64,000 nucleotides of DNA from an uncultured Olsenella sp. (lineage in GTDB: Bacteria; Actinomycetota; Coriobacteriia; Coriobacteriales; Atopobiaceae): positions 1-64,000 of the forward strand of contig CASEHX010000012.1 in assembly GCA_949287905.1 (NCBI GenBank), given 5' to 3'. Both the position numbers and the translations under genes were made by a program. Numbering within the stretch: the first letter of the stretch is position 1; every line of letters begins with the position of its first letter. Shown here one piece after another: positions 23,386 to 32,688 of this stretch. The notes below the pieces were generated by a model. That model searched no databases and was not told the origin of the DNA. It worked only from the letters and a program-made list of their open reading frames with translations.

Positions 23386-25644
23386 ATGGCTACGAAGCTC
23401 GCGCCCCCTGCGCGCAAGGCCCGCTACACGGGCATCCCCCTCTCTGCGGCAATGATCCTCGTCACCCTAGGCGTCGTGTACGGAGACATCGGCACGAGCC
23501 CGATGTACACCCTCAAGGCGATCATCGCCGGCAACGGCGGACTCACCACCATGTCCTCCGACGTGGTCCTGGGCGCCCTCTCGCTCATCATCTGGACCCT
23601 CACGCTGATCACCACGGTCAAGTACGTGCTTGTGGCCATGAAGGCCGACAACCACAACGAGGGTGGCATCTTCGCGCTCTACAGCCTCGTCAAGCGATGC
23701 GGGCGCTGGCTCATCATCCCGGCCATGATCGGCGGCGCCGCGCTTCTGGCGGACGGCATCCTCACCCCGGCCGTCACCGTCACCACGGCGATCGAGGGCC
23801 TGCGCACGGTGGACTTCATCTACAAGCTCATCGGAGACAACCAGGGCATCGTGGTCGCCATCGTCATCGTCATTCTCTGCATACTGTTCTTCCTGCAGAA
23901 GGCCGGCACCTCCACGATCGGCAAGCTCTTCGGCCCCGTCATGACGCTCTGGTTCCTCTTCCTTGCCGGGGCCGGCCTCATGAACCTCGGCCTCGACCTG
24001 GGCGTCCTGCGTGCCTTCAACCCGGTGCGCGGCATCATGTTCCTGTTTGACGGCCACATCAACGCCGCCGGCATCATGGTGCTGGGCAACGTGTTCCTCT
24101 GCACCACCGGTGCCGAGGCCCTCTACTCCGACATGGGTCACGTGGGCAAGCCCAACATCTACGCCACCTGGCCGTTCGTGAAGGTCTGCCTGATTCTCAA
24201 CTACCTCGGACAGGGCGCCTGGATCATCGCCAACCAGGGCAACGCGGACCTCGCCACGGTCTCCGACCTCAACCCGTTCTTCCAGATGCTCCCCGAGCAG
24301 ATTCGCGTCTTCGCCGTCCTGCTCTCCACCTTTGCCGCGATCATCGCCTCCCAGGCGCTCATCACCGGCTCCTACTCCATCGTCTCCGAGGCGGTGCGCC
24401 TGGACCTCATGCCCCACATGCGCATCAACTACCCCTCCGAGACCAAGGGCCAGATCTACATCCCGCTGGTCAACAGCATCATGTGGATCGGCTGCATCTG
24501 CGTGGTCCTGCTGTTCCAGACCTCCGCGCACATGGAGGCCGCCTACGGCCTGGCCATCACGGTCACCATGCTCATGACCACGATCCTGCTCACGGTCTAC
24601 CTCTCCAGGGTGCAGAAGAAGACCGCGCTCGCCGTGCCCTTTGCCATCTTCTTTGGCGCGATCGAGTTCATGTTCTTCTTCTCGAGCCTCACGAAGTTCT
24701 TCCACGGCGGCTACGTCACCGTGATCATGAGCTTCCTCATCTTCGCGGTCATGTACGTGTGGCGTCGCGGCACCGCGGTGGAGCGCACCCAGACGGTGTT
24801 CCTCCCCGTGAACAAGTACCTCGACCAGATCTTTGACCTCTCACACGACGAGGACTACCCGTTGCTGGCCGACAACCTCGTCTTCCTCACCAACGACTCG
24901 TCCTTCGACAGGCTCGACCGAGACATCCTCTACTCGATCCTGGACAAGCGGCCCAAGCGCGCGAAGGCCTACTACTTCCTCAACGTCCAGGTGACCGACG
25001 AGCCCTACACGCACGAGTTCATCGTCAACGACTTTGGGACGGACTTCCTCTTCAAGGTGCAGCTGCGCCTTGGCTTCAAGGTCAACCAGCGCATCAACAC
25101 CTATCTCTATCAGATCGTCGCCGACCTCATGGACCGCGGCCAGCTCTCGCCGCAGAACCACAAGTACTCGATCTACCTCGAGCGCGGGCCCGTGGGAGAC
25201 TTCCGCTTCTGCCTCATCCGCAAGATGCTCTCCCCCGAGACTGACCTCTCTGGCTTTGACCAGCGCCTCATCGAGCTGAAGTACCTCATCCGTGGCTTCT
25301 GCGGATCTCCCGCGCGCTGGTACGGCCTCGAGAACTCGAGCGTCATCTTCGAGTACGTGCCGCTCTTCTCCAAGACCAAGCGCCAGCACAAGCTCTCGCG
25401 CAGGCCTCTCGAGGAGGTGGCGCCCGCGGTCGCCGCAAAGCTCGCCGAAAGCCGCAAGAACGCCGAGGACGACGAGGACATCTTCTCCGTCCACATGAAG
25501 GGCGAGCGCGAGGCGCAGGCAGAGGAGGCCATGCGCGGCCTCGTCGGCGGCGACACCGCAAGCTTCCGACCGCTCGTTATGGACGAGGAGGACGAGGAGG
25601 ACGTCGACGAGGGCTCTGAGGTTCTGCAGGAGGGCGAGGAGTAG
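23386..25644 (+). CDS. kup: Potassium uptake protein, Kup family
   Basis: 752 residues: twelve membrane spans (about 15-470) and a long cytoplasmic C-terminal region. The KUP/HAK signature VVYGDIGTSPMYTLKA is at residues 30-45, followed by DNHNEGGIFALYSLVKR and GTGAEALYSDMGH-like CTTGAEALYSDMGHVG. It is a K+/H+ symporter in known members. The C-terminal tail is unusually acidic (EEDEEDVDEGSEVLQEGEE), about 50 residues longer than minimal Kup. A GGAG site precedes the ATG. The gene is monocistronic and ends at a perfect 16-bp-stem terminator that belongs to a dispersed repeat. Confidence 0.95.
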   Translation: MATKLAPPARKARYTGIPLSAAMILVTLGVVYGDIGTSPMYTLKAIIAGNGGLTTMSSDVVLGALSLIIWTLTLITTVKYVLVAMKADNHNEGGIFALYSLVKRCGRWLIIPAMIGGAALLADGILTPAVTVTTAIEGLRTVDFIYKLIGDNQGIVVAIVIVILCILFFLQKAGTSTIGKLFGPVMTLWFLFLAGAGLMNLGLDLGVLRAFNPVRGIMFLFDGHINAAGIMVLGNVFLCTTGAEALYSDMGHVGKPNIYATWPFVKVCLILNYLGQGAWIIANQGNADLATVSDLNPFFQMLPEQIRVFAVLLSTFAAIIASQALITGSYSIVSEAVRLDLMPHMRINYPSETKGQIYIPLVNSIMWIGCICVVLLFQTSAHMEAAYGLAITVTMLMTTILLTVYLSRVQKKTALAVPFAIFFGAIEFMFFFSSLTKFFHGGYVTVIMSFLIFAVMYVWRRGTAVERTQTVFLPVNKYLDQIFDLSHDEDYPLLADNLVFLTNDSSFDRLDRDILYSILDKRPKRAKAYYFLNVQVTDEPYTHEFIVNDFGTDFLFKVQLRLGFKVNQRINTYLYQIVADLMDRGQLSPQNHKYSIYLERGPVGDFRFCLIRKMLSPETDLSGFDQRLIELKYLIRGFCGSPARWYGLENSSVIFEYVPLFSKTKRQHKLSRRPLEEVAPAVAAKLAESRKNAEDDEDIFSVHMKGEREAQAEEAMRGLVGGDTASFRPLVMDEEDEEDVDEGSEVLQEGEE

Positions 25645-25736
25645 ACGCTCTTCTCGCCCACCCAACAGCCTGCGAGGAGCAGGCGCCCCTCTTGCCCGAC
25701 CCACCGTTCGCAAGCAAAGCCCGATTCGTAACGTAA

Positions 25737-25780
25737 AACCCGACCTATGGCAGAAACCAAGTGCCATAGGTCGGGTTTTT
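25737..25780 (+). terminator. kup terminator formed by repeat family B
   Basis: AACCCGACCTATGGCA (25737-25752) pairs perfectly with 25762-25777 around a 9-nt loop and runs into TTTTT. It lies 92 nt past the kup stop codon. Confidence 0.85.
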
Positions 25781-25876
25781 GCGCAGTCTAGCGAGAAGAA
25801 CCGCAGGTCGCGCTTCTTGCCTCGTGCCACAGGTCGGGATTTCGCGCAGCGAGGCGAGAAGAACGGAGGGTCGCGG
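25737..25876. repeat. Repeat family B, copy 1
   Basis: The block opens with the palindrome CGACCTATGGCA/TGCCATAGGTCG. GCGAGAAGAACCGCAGGTCG follows at 25791 and a second half GTGCCACAGGTCGGG at 25824, giving a 63-bp internal period. About 110 bp align with 46577-46690. It fills the gap between the convergent kup and citrate synthase genes. Confidence 0.85.
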
Positions 25877-25878
25877 CG

Positions 25879-27330
25879 CTACCGTTCGTCGATCGGCACG
25901 TACTCGCCACCGTGCGGCATGATGGAGTTGTAGGCGGGTCGAATGATGCGCCCGGCGCCGTAGAGCTCCTCCATGCGGTGGGCGGTCCAGCCGGCGAGGC
26001 GCGCCATGGCAAAGATCGCCGTGTAGAGGTCGGGCTCTATCCCGAGCATCGAGTAGATGAAGCCCGTGTAGAGGTCGATGTTGGCACAGATCGCCTTGCC
26101 CGAGCCCTTGACGTCGTGCATGACCTGCGGGCCGAGCCTCTCGATGCTCTCGATGAGGTCAAAGCGCTCGAGAAGCCCCTTGTCGGCGGCAACGCGGCGG
26201 GCGTACGTCTTGACGATCTGGGCGCGCGGGTCGGAGAGCGTGTAGACCGCGTGACCAAGGCCGTAGATGAGGCCGCTCTTGTCGAAGGCCTCCTTGCGCA
26301 CGATCTTCTCGAGATAGCCCGCAACCTCGTCCTCGGAGTCCCAGTTGCGCACGTGGGAGGCAACGTCGTCGATCATCTGGCTCACCTTGAAGTTGGCGCC
26401 TCCGTGCTTGGGACCCTTGAGTGAGCCGATGGCGGCCGCGTAGGCCGAGTAGGCGTCGGTCCCGGAGGACGAGAGCACGCGCGTGGTGAACGTGGAGTTG
26501 TTGCCGCCGCCGTGCTCGGCGTGCAGGATGAGCATGACGTCGAGGAGCATGGCCTCCTCGTGCGTGAAGCCGTCGTCGCTGCGCAGGACGTCCAGGACGG
26601 TCTCTGCCATCGTGTAGCCCTCGCGCACCGGCGGCACCATGAGCTTCTCGTCGGCAAGCTCGGCCTTGTGGGCGGCATGCGCCACGGCCGCCGTGCGCGG
26701 CCAGCGGCCGAGAAGCGAGAGGGCAACGTCGATCTCGTGCGTGGGCGAGGTATCGTCGGGGTTGGGGTCAAAGGCGTAGAGCAGAAGCGTCGCGCGCTGA
26801 AGCACGTTCATGATGTTGTGGCTGTACGTGGCGCGCGGGAAGATGCCAAAGTAGCCCTCGGGGAGCTGCTTGCGGGCGTCGATGCGGGCGCGGAAGTCAT
26901 CAAGCTCCTCGCGCGTGGGCAGCTTGCCGGCGATGAGCAGGTAGGCAACCTCTTCGTAGCCAAAGCGGTCCTCCGCCTGGGAGGCACCGATGAGATCCGC
27001 CACGCGGTAGCCGCGGTAGATGAGGTCTCCCTCGTCGGGCTCCACGCCGTGCGGCGTCTTGTTGTAGCCGTGCACGTTGGAGATCGTGGTGAGGCCGACG
27101 AGCACGCCCGAGCCGTCGGCGTTGCGCAGGCCGCGCTTGACGTCGTACTTGGTGTAGAGCTCGGCCGGGACCACGTCCACGTCCTCGTAGCCGTGGTAGA
27201 GGCCATCCGAGACGGGCGGCAGCCCAAGGCCCACCGAGGGCATGGGGTACGCGTCGGCTACGTGATCGAAGGCGGGGGTGTCACGAGGTGTGAGAATGGG
27301 CCTCCCGCCGCCCTTGGGCAGGTGAATCAT
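25879..27330 (-). CDS. gltA: Citrate/2-methylcitrate synthase
   Basis: 483 residues from ATG 27330, chosen for the AGGAGGT just upstream. Condenses acetyl-CoA with oxaloacetate. Hallmarks: HGYNKTPHGVEPDEGDLIYRG (N-terminal lid), the catalytic-histidine segments ILHAEHGGGNNSTF and GLGHAVYTLSDPRA near 357, and GFIYSMLGIEPDLYTAIFAMARLAGW with RIIRPAYNS at the C-terminus. The N-terminus is about 40 residues longer than the core enzyme, as in several anaerobe and firmicute members. An ACT-domain gene lies 48 bp upstream on the same strand, probably in one transcript. No other TCA gene is nearby. Confidence 0.92.
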   Translation of the reverse strand: MIHLPKGGGRPILTPRDTPAFDHVADAYPMPSVGLGLPPVSDGLYHGYEDVDVVPAELYTKYDVKRGLRNADGSGVLVGLTTISNVHGYNKTPHGVEPDEGDLIYRGYRVADLIGASQAEDRFGYEEVAYLLIAGKLPTREELDDFRARIDARKQLPEGYFGIFPRATYSHNIMNVLQRATLLLYAFDPNPDDTSPTHEIDVALSLLGRWPRTAAVAHAAHKAELADEKLMVPPVREGYTMAETVLDVLRSDDGFTHEEAMLLDVMLILHAEHGGGNNSTFTTRVLSSSGTDAYSAYAAAIGSLKGPKHGGANFKVSQMIDDVASHVRNWDSEDEVAGYLEKIVRKEAFDKSGLIYGLGHAVYTLSDPRAQIVKTYARRVAADKGLLERFDLIESIERLGPQVMHDVKGSGKAICANIDLYTGFIYSMLGIEPDLYTAIFAMARLAGWTAHRMEELYGAGRIIRPAYNSIMPHGGEYVPIDER

Positions 27331-27378
27331 GGGACCTCCTTTGTCTGTGGGCAAACGGCAGCGGCGCCGCGCGTGCGC

Positions 27379-27675
27379 CTAGAGGCGGTACATGTACCTG
27401 AAGACCTCTTCGCGCTGCATGAGGATCTGCACCCCAAGGCTCTGGGCGAGCTCGTCGAGGTGGCTCTTGAGCTCGGAGAAGTCCGCCTTGGCAAGGTCGA
27501 CGAGCATGGTCATCGTGAAGATGCCCTGGAGAATCGTCTGGGAGATGTCGAGGATGTTGGCCTCGCGCTCGCTGAGGGCACCCGCCACCGCGGCAACGAT
27601 GCCCGGGCGATCGCCACCCAGTACGGTGATGATCGCCTTGTTGGAAAGGGCTCCTTCGGTCTCGGGTGTCGTCAT
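27379..27675 (-). CDS. ACT-domain protein (UPF0237 family)
   Basis: 98 residues from ATG 27675 with a GAGGAG site 4-5 nt upstream. One ACT domain fills it: KAIITVLGGDRPGIVAAVAGALSE, ANILDISQTILQGIFTMTMLVDL, and a C-terminal helix ELAQSLGVQILMQREEVF. The UPF0237/ACT family is an amino-acid- or ligand-binding regulatory module. Clients are unknown, though pairing with citrate synthase here suggests a link to glutamate/citrate metabolism, by inference only. Confidence 0.9.
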   Translation of the reverse strand: MTTPETEGALSNKAIITVLGGDRPGIVAAVAGALSEREANILDISQTILQGIFTMTMLVDLAKADFSELKSHLDELAQSLGVQILMQREEVFRYMYRL

Positions 27676-27846
27676 GGCTCCTCCTCGGGATCGCTTCGTC
27701 AGAACGCCCCTCATTGTACGGTGGAACGCAGCGGGCTCATAGCGACCACACGATAAGGACCGCAAACGGAAACGCAAGCGAGCGAGAGCAGGGCCGACAA
27801 GGTGGCAGAGCCGGCAGAAGTCCCCGCCGACGCACCATGCGAGCCG

Positions 27847-28347
27847 CTAGTTCTGCTCGCAGCCCTCCCCCAGCATGCGCTGGAAGAGCATCATCACGTC
27901 CTCGGGGGTGCAGTCCAGCGCAACGGCCAGCTCCACGCTCGAGCGCTCCCGCGCCTCCTTGAGGATGCGCTCGTAGACGACGGGGGGCTTCTTGTTGCGC
28001 GCGGAAAGCTCCTCGATCCTCGTGCGGAAGGTCTTTGCGATGCGGACGGAGTCGAGGCAGGAGCCCTGCCTCATCTCGTTGCGATAGTGCTCCTCCTCGA
28101 GGTTGTTGTTGCGCGCCTGGAAGCTCTCGACCTCCATCGTCGGGTACGCCTCGATGATCTTCTCGGCCTCGCCCCGAGAGAGCACGGGACGGAGCCTGCT
28201 CTCGTTGGAAACGGGAAAGCTGATGTGCACGGGATGCCGCTTGCCAATGGGAAGCAGCTGGTAGACCGCCTGTGGACCCTCCGTCACATCCTTCACCTGA
28301 CAAACGCCCTGACCAGGATGAACGAGATAGTCTCCCACAGCATACAT
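27847..28347 (-). CDS. carD: CarD-family transcription regulator
   Basis: 166 residues from ATG 28347 (AAAGGAG site 8 nt upstream). The N-terminal RNA-polymerase-interaction domain starts YAVGDYLVHPGQGVCQV. The C-terminal domain is helical (LDSVRIAKTFRTRIEELSARNKKPP, ERILKEARERSSVELAVALD), matching the DNA-binding half of CarD. CarD binds the polymerase beta lobe and stabilises open promoter complexes. The gene is single, with its own promoter and a small dyad GCACC-CAAAT-GGTGC upstream. Confidence 0.9.
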   Translation of the reverse strand: MYAVGDYLVHPGQGVCQVKDVTEGPQAVYQLLPIGKRHPVHISFPVSNESRLRPVLSRGEAEKIIEAYPTMEVESFQARNNNLEEEHYRNEMRQGSCLDSVRIAKTFRTRIEELSARNKKPPVVYERILKEARERSSVELAVALDCTPEDVMMLFQRMLGEGCEQN

Positions 28348-28372
28348 AAGGCAGCTCCTTTCGCGTGACTCC

Positions 28373-28394
28373 AGTATAGCACCCAAATGGTGCG
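28373..28394 (-). promoter_or_regulatory. carD promoter region
   Basis: Minus-strand TGCTATACT gives an extended -10 (TATACT at 28373-28378). It overlaps a dyad GCACC-CAAAT-GGTGC (28379-28393), a possible operator. A TTGACA further up is too distant (about 46 bp) to serve this -10. Confidence 0.45.
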
Positions 28395-28470
28395 GTTTTA
28401 GCCGTTCACGGAAAGGGTATTGTCAACGGGTTGTCATATAGGTATTTTTTTGCGTTTACCTTAAATGAAG

Positions 28471-28509
28471 CTGAGGGCGCGAGACGAGCATCGCCTCGCG
28501 CCCCCTCAG
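28471..28509 (-). terminator. Terminator of the cyclophilin gene
   Basis: CTGAGGGCGCGAG and CTCGCGCCCCCTCAG form a long stem around ACGAGCATCG about 35 nt beyond the minus-strand stop. The T tract is modest (CTTCATTT). Confidence 0.6.
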
Positions 28510-28543
28510 ACCAGCGCCCTCTTGGCAGAAGCGCCTCGCCTGA

Positions 28544-29233
28544 CTAGTCGAGCATCTCGATCTTCGTGATGACCGGCTGGTTCTCCACGGCGACCAGCCC
28601 GCTCTGCTCGTCGGCCACGGGCACCTCCTCGCAGATGGCGTCCACGACCTCCATACCCGAGATCACGCTGCCAAAGGCGGCGTACTCGCCGTCGAGGTAC
28701 GAGGCGTCCTCCTGCATGATGAAGAACTGCGAGCTGGCGGAGTCGGGGTCGCTCGAGCGCGCCATCGAGATGGTTCCGCGCACATGAGGGATGGAGTTCT
28801 CGACGCCGTTCGAGGAGAACTCGCCCTTGATGTCGGTTCCGGAGCCGCCCGTGCCGTTGCCCTCGGGGTCGCCGCCCTGGATCATGAAGCCGGGAACCAC
28901 GCGGTGGAACGTGAGCCCGTCGTAGAAGCCCTCCTCGACAAGGTGGCAGAAGTTCGAGACCGTGATGGGCGCGACGTTGGCGTTGAGGCTCACTTCGATG
29001 GTCCCGTAGCCCTCCACCTCGATGCGGGCGTGGTGGACGCCGGTTGCGTAGGGATCGTCGGGGTCTACCTCGGGGCTCGCCTCCTCGGAGGCTGACTCGG
29101 AGAGCTGCTGGTCCGAGGCGTCGTCCGAGGTCTTCTGGCCGGCATCGCCAGCGCAGCCTACCAGGACGACCGAGACGAGAAGAACGGCGAGAAGCGCGGG
29201 GAGGACCTTCCCCAGTTTCGACAGTGCTGACAT
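28544..29233 (-). CDS. Cyclophilin-type peptidyl-prolyl isomerase lipoprotein
   Basis: 229 residues. A signal peptide ends in the lipobox LVGC (about residues 24-27), so the protein is a lipoprotein. A 40-residue acidic/serine linker follows. The cyclophilin domain (about 68-229) shows NFCHLVEEGFYDGLTFHRVVPGF, MIQGGDP, GTISMARSSDPDSASSQFFI and GSVISGMEVVDAI, with the catalytic arginine of FHRV present. It should speed folding of exported proteins at the outer face of the membrane. It is 41 bp downstream of brnQ on the same strand. Confidence 0.92.
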   Translation of the reverse strand: MSALSKLGKVLPALLAVLLVSVVLVGCAGDAGQKTSDDASDQQLSESASEEASPEVDPDDPYATGVHHARIEVEGYGTIEVSLNANVAPITVSNFCHLVEEGFYDGLTFHRVVPGFMIQGGDPEGNGTGGSGTDIKGEFSSNGVENSIPHVRGTISMARSSDPDSASSQFFIMQEDASYLDGEYAAFGSVISGMEVVDAICEEVPVADEQSGLVAVENQPVITKIEMLD

Positions 29234-29274
29234 GAGCTTCCTTTCTCAGGCGATTGCGTGACCAACGAGTCAGC

Positions 29275-30651
29275 TTACCGGATGGATCGCGAGACGAACA
29301 GGGAGACGCCCGCGGAGAGGGCGGCGGCAAGAAGCGCGGGCACCACCCAGCCCAGGCCGACGTCGGCGAGGGGAAGCACGTCGAGCGGGAGGGCGACGCC
29401 GGGAGCGAGGGCGTCGCGGACGACCCCGACGACGCTCACGACCGCGGTTACGCCGACCGTCCAGGGCCACACCGCGGGGACCCTGTCGCACGGGCGGCGA
29501 AGCATCCCCATGGCAACGAGCACGATCGCCACCGGATACATTGCCCCCAGCAGGAGGGCGGAGAAGTCGAGGATGGCGTCGAGCCCGAGGTTTGAGACGG
29601 CGCACGAGAACACCGAGAAGGCCAGGGCGCATGCACCGTAGGACGCCCGCGGAAGCTCCTCGGAGAAATAGGTGCCGCAGCAGCTGATGAGCCCGATGCA
29701 GACGTTGAGGCAGGCGAGCAGGAAGATTGCCGCGACGACGACCGTCCCCGCAGTCCCAAAGTGAGCCGTCGCGGACGCGGTGATAACCTCGGCGCCGTTG
29801 GTCGCGCCCGCCAGCGCAACGCTCTGCTCAAAGCCCACGGCACAGAGGCCGCCGTAGACGGCAATCATCAGGATGCCCGCCATCACCCCCGCGCGACAGA
29901 TCTCTCGCATGACGCCACCGCGCGCGGTAACCCCCAGAGAGCGCACGTTGCTGGCTATCACCAGACCAAACGTGAGGGACGCGAGAAGGTCCATGGTCTG
30001 GTATCCCGTGAGAAAGCCCTGAACGGCGGGACTTGTGTCGTAGGGCGCCACGGCAGGAGCATCGGGCAGCGCCGGGGCACCGGCAAGCGAGGAGATCGCC
30101 GCCATGACCACGCCGACGATCAGAAGGATGAGGGCTGGCCCCGTCACGCGCCCGAGCAGGCGCGTGAGGCGTCCGGGGCGCATGGCGAGCACGTACGCAA
30201 CGGCGAAGAAGGCCACGGAGAAGACAAGGCGGGCGACCTCGAGCGAGAGCCCCTCGGGGAGAAGGGGCGCGAGCATCTCGAAGGCGGTCGACGCCGTGCG
30301 GGGAATAGCCAGGCAGGGGCCGATCGCCAGGTAGACGAGGGCAACGAAGATCCGGGCGAACAGGGGGTGGACCCGTGAAGCGAGCTCTCGCAGGGTCCCC
30401 GAGAGCGCCACGGCGACGATGCCCAGCACCGGAAGGCCAACGCCCGCAACGAAGAAGCCCAGTATCGCGGGAAGGCTGTCACGCCCCGCCTGAACGCCCA
30501 GCAACGGCGGCAGGATGAGGTTTCCCGCCCCAAAGAACATCGAGAAGAGCGTCACGCCAACAAAGACCGCCTGCCTCGCGGGAAGGGAGGCACGCTCCGG
30601 GGAAGCCTGGAGCCCCGAGTCGACGGCGGCGCCACCCGCATCCTCAGCCAT
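29275..30651 (-). CDS. brnQ: Branched-chain amino acid transporter, BrnQ (LIVCS) family
   Basis: 458 residues with twelve spans. The N-terminal FSMFFGAGNLILPPLLG and the GPCLAIPRTASTAFEM motif (about 112-127) are diagnostic of the LIVCS cation/branched-chain amino acid symporters. FLTGYQTMDLLASLTFGLVI is the conserved central helix. It likely imports Leu, Ile and Val with Na+ or H+. It starts 9 bp after the tannase-like gene, so the two are co-transcribed, followed by the cyclophilin gene. Confidence 0.93.
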   Translation of the reverse strand: MAEDAGGAAVDSGLQASPERASLPARQAVFVGVTLFSMFFGAGNLILPPLLGVQAGRDSLPAILGFFVAGVGLPVLGIVAVALSGTLRELASRVHPLFARIFVALVYLAIGPCLAIPRTASTAFEMLAPLLPEGLSLEVARLVFSVAFFAVAYVLAMRPGRLTRLLGRVTGPALILLIVGVVMAAISSLAGAPALPDAPAVAPYDTSPAVQGFLTGYQTMDLLASLTFGLVIASNVRSLGVTARGGVMREICRAGVMAGILMIAVYGGLCAVGFEQSVALAGATNGAEVITASATAHFGTAGTVVVAAIFLLACLNVCIGLISCCGTYFSEELPRASYGACALAFSVFSCAVSNLGLDAILDFSALLLGAMYPVAIVLVAMGMLRRPCDRVPAVWPWTVGVTAVVSVVGVVRDALAPGVALPLDVLPLADVGLGWVVPALLAAALSAGVSLFVSRSIR

Positions 30652-30660
30652 TTCCCACCC

Positions 30661-32577
30661 CTAATCCGTGCAGCAGGAGGTAACCCACTTGAGCAGGTTC
30701 CCCGCGGGAGACCCCGTGCGCTCGGCGAGGACGTGCCCCTGCCCCCATACGGGCGTGTGAGAGACGTCCGCGACGCCGTCGTACTTGCGCAGGGCGAGAA
30801 CCACGTTCGCCGCGGTGCACAGCGAGGTGTCCGAGTCGAAGAGGCCCTCGTTGATGCGCCAGTGGGGGGCAACCGTCGACTGGCCGTACGCCTCATAGTG
30901 GCCGCTCAGCCACGTGAGGGGATCCATCATCGCAACGCGCTCCGCCATGGGCGTCTCCAGCGAGTCGACCTTCTCGAGGTCCTCGACCCAGGCGCCCTCC
31001 TGCTCGGCGTCCCAGCCCTCGCAGGAGGCGTACGTCTCCATCCCCGCCTCGACGGTCTGCTCGACGCAGCTCGAGAAGTGCAGCGTGGACTCCTCGCCAA
31101 TGCCAAAGAGCTGGTTGATCTTGGAGCTTCGGTCGGGACGGTCGAACACGGAGCAGGGAAGCGTGGCGGGGCGGACGTGCAGCGCGTAGTCGCGCAGGCT
31201 CGAGACGGAGACGTTGCCGGAGCGGTGGTTGTAGTTGATCCACCACGTGCTCTCGTTGAGGGATGCAAAGTAGCTCTGGGCAGACTCGTAGACGGTCGAC
31301 TGCACCTGGGCCACGCCCAGGGTCGCGGCAGGGGCGTCCTCACTCGGCTTTCCGGCCTCTCCCTCGCCAGTGCCATCGGCGGCCGCGGTCCCGGAGCCCG
31401 GCGTCTGGGTGGCGGCGTCGGCGGCACGCGACGCATCGAGGTTGGGATCTCCGGGGAAGGTGGGATCGTCGAGGTGAAGCGGGGTGTAGGTGTACGGGAA
31501 GGACTCGTGCTGGACAAAGTATGTCGCCGCCTCGTCGATCTCGTCGAGAAGGGCGGACGCATAGGAGCCCATCGAATAGACGCCCGTCTCGGTCTCGTCG
31601 AGCGTGAGCTGGACGTCGTCCGCGTCCCTCAGGTCCATCTCGTTTATCCAGGCGCCGTAGGCGGAGGCGAGATCGCGAGAGAGCAGCTGCGTCCACGTAC
31701 CGTCCGCCCGGCTCCCGTCGTTCGCATACTGGCCCTGACACCACTCGTATGCCGCGTCGGCCATGTCGAAGGAGGTGACGGGGCACCACGAGGCGCTTCC
31801 GGCGATCGCGTCCGAAAGGGGCTCCCCCGAGGCGTCATGCGTCGCGGCTCCGATGGAGGCGAGGTAGGGCTCGAAGAGCGGGGAGTCGCCCGAGGCGCCA
31901 AGAACCTCGCTCAGGCCGCCTCCCGCGGAGAAGCCGAAGACGAAGACGCGATTGGTGTCGCAGGGGAGCGCGTCCGCGTTGTAGCGCAGGTAGCGAATGG
32001 CGGCCTTGAGGTCGACGGCGGGCCAGGGAGCCCCTCCGGGGATGAGCTCGTCCGAACCCGACGAGGTGTCGACCACCGCAGAGCGCCCGCGGAAGCCGGC
32101 GTAGACGTAGATGCACCCCGCATCAAGATAGGGTGCGAGACCCTCGCAGCCATAGACCGTCGGGCTCGCCTGGGCGGAGAGCGCCCCCGCGTTGATGGGC
32201 ATCAGGACGGGCGCGGTGGCAGCGGTGAAGCTTCCCACCACGGTCTTGTCGTTCACTTGGCAGGTATAGGTGTCGCCGTTCTTCTCGGCGGTGAAGAAGG
32301 CACCGGGAACAAAGATGGCGAGGGTCTCGTAGGTCTCTGTGGCGGGCTCCAGGCAGTAGCTGAGGCCCAGCTGGTAATAGATGTCGTTCTCCTCGTCGTA
32401 GCTCCAGGCAGAGGAGTCGATCGCCAGCCCCTCGAACTTGGAGACGTCAACGTCCTCCGCCTCCTTGCCGCCGTTCTCTTGGGGGGCGGGGGGCTCCTTC
32501 TGCGGAGTGCACGCAGCAACACCCGCGACCGTCCCCATGGACGCTAGGGCGAGAAACTCTCTTCTGGTGCAGCCCAT
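30661..32577 (-). CDS. Tat-exported tannase-like (subtype B) lipoprotein hydrolase
   Basis: 638 residues from ATG 32577 (ATG 32580 equally possible, but GGGAGGG then touches the start). The N-terminus CTRREFLALASMG is a twin-arginine signal ending in the lipobox GVAAC. The body follows the Lactobacillus-type tannase: TAPVLMP, AGFRGR, DLKAAIRYLRYNADALP, nucleophile GFSAGGG near 216, ASWCPV, MADAAYEW, MMDPLTWL, HWRINEGLFDSDTSL near 572 and a late SHTPVWGQGH. It would cleave galloyl or related phenolic esters at the cell surface. Against family length (about 470) it carries an insertion of about 100 residues near 390-490. Confidence 0.8.
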   Translation of the reverse strand: MGCTRREFLALASMGTVAGVAACTPQKEPPAPQENGGKEAEDVDVSKFEGLAIDSSAWSYDEENDIYYQLGLSYCLEPATETYETLAIFVPGAFFTAEKNGDTYTCQVNDKTVVGSFTAATAPVLMPINAGALSAQASPTVYGCEGLAPYLDAGCIYVYAGFRGRSAVVDTSSGSDELIPGGAPWPAVDLKAAIRYLRYNADALPCDTNRVFVFGFSAGGGLSEVLGASGDSPLFEPYLASIGAATHDASGEPLSDAIAGSASWCPVTSFDMADAAYEWCQGQYANDGSRADGTWTQLLSRDLASAYGAWINEMDLRDADDVQLTLDETETGVYSMGSYASALLDEIDEAATYFVQHESFPYTYTPLHLDDPTFPGDPNLDASRAADAATQTPGSGTAAADGTGEGEAGKPSEDAPAATLGVAQVQSTVYESAQSYFASLNESTWWINYNHRSGNVSVSSLRDYALHVRPATLPCSVFDRPDRSSKINQLFGIGEESTLHFSSCVEQTVEAGMETYASCEGWDAEQEGAWVEDLEKVDSLETPMAERVAMMDPLTWLSGHYEAYGQSTVAPHWRINEGLFDSDTSLCTAANVVLALRKYDGVADVSHTPVWGQGHVLAERTGSPAGNLLKWVTSCCTD

Positions 32578-32627
32578 CATCCCTCCCTGTGCATAGGCTC
32601 GAAGACGCGGGTATATTGTAGCAACGG

Positions 32628-32658
32628 GTTGCATGGGCGCCGTCGCGCCATGCGACAA
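32628..32658. promoter_or_regulatory. Dyad between the divergent tannase-like and acylphosphatase genes
   Basis: GTTG-CATGG-GCGC and GCGC-CATG-CGACAAC form an imperfect dyad. TATATT at 32612-32617 lies beside it. It is a candidate operator for the tannase-like operon. Confidence 0.4.
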
Positions 32659-32688
32659 CCACAATATTGAGCGCACGGGGAGGTCGCC

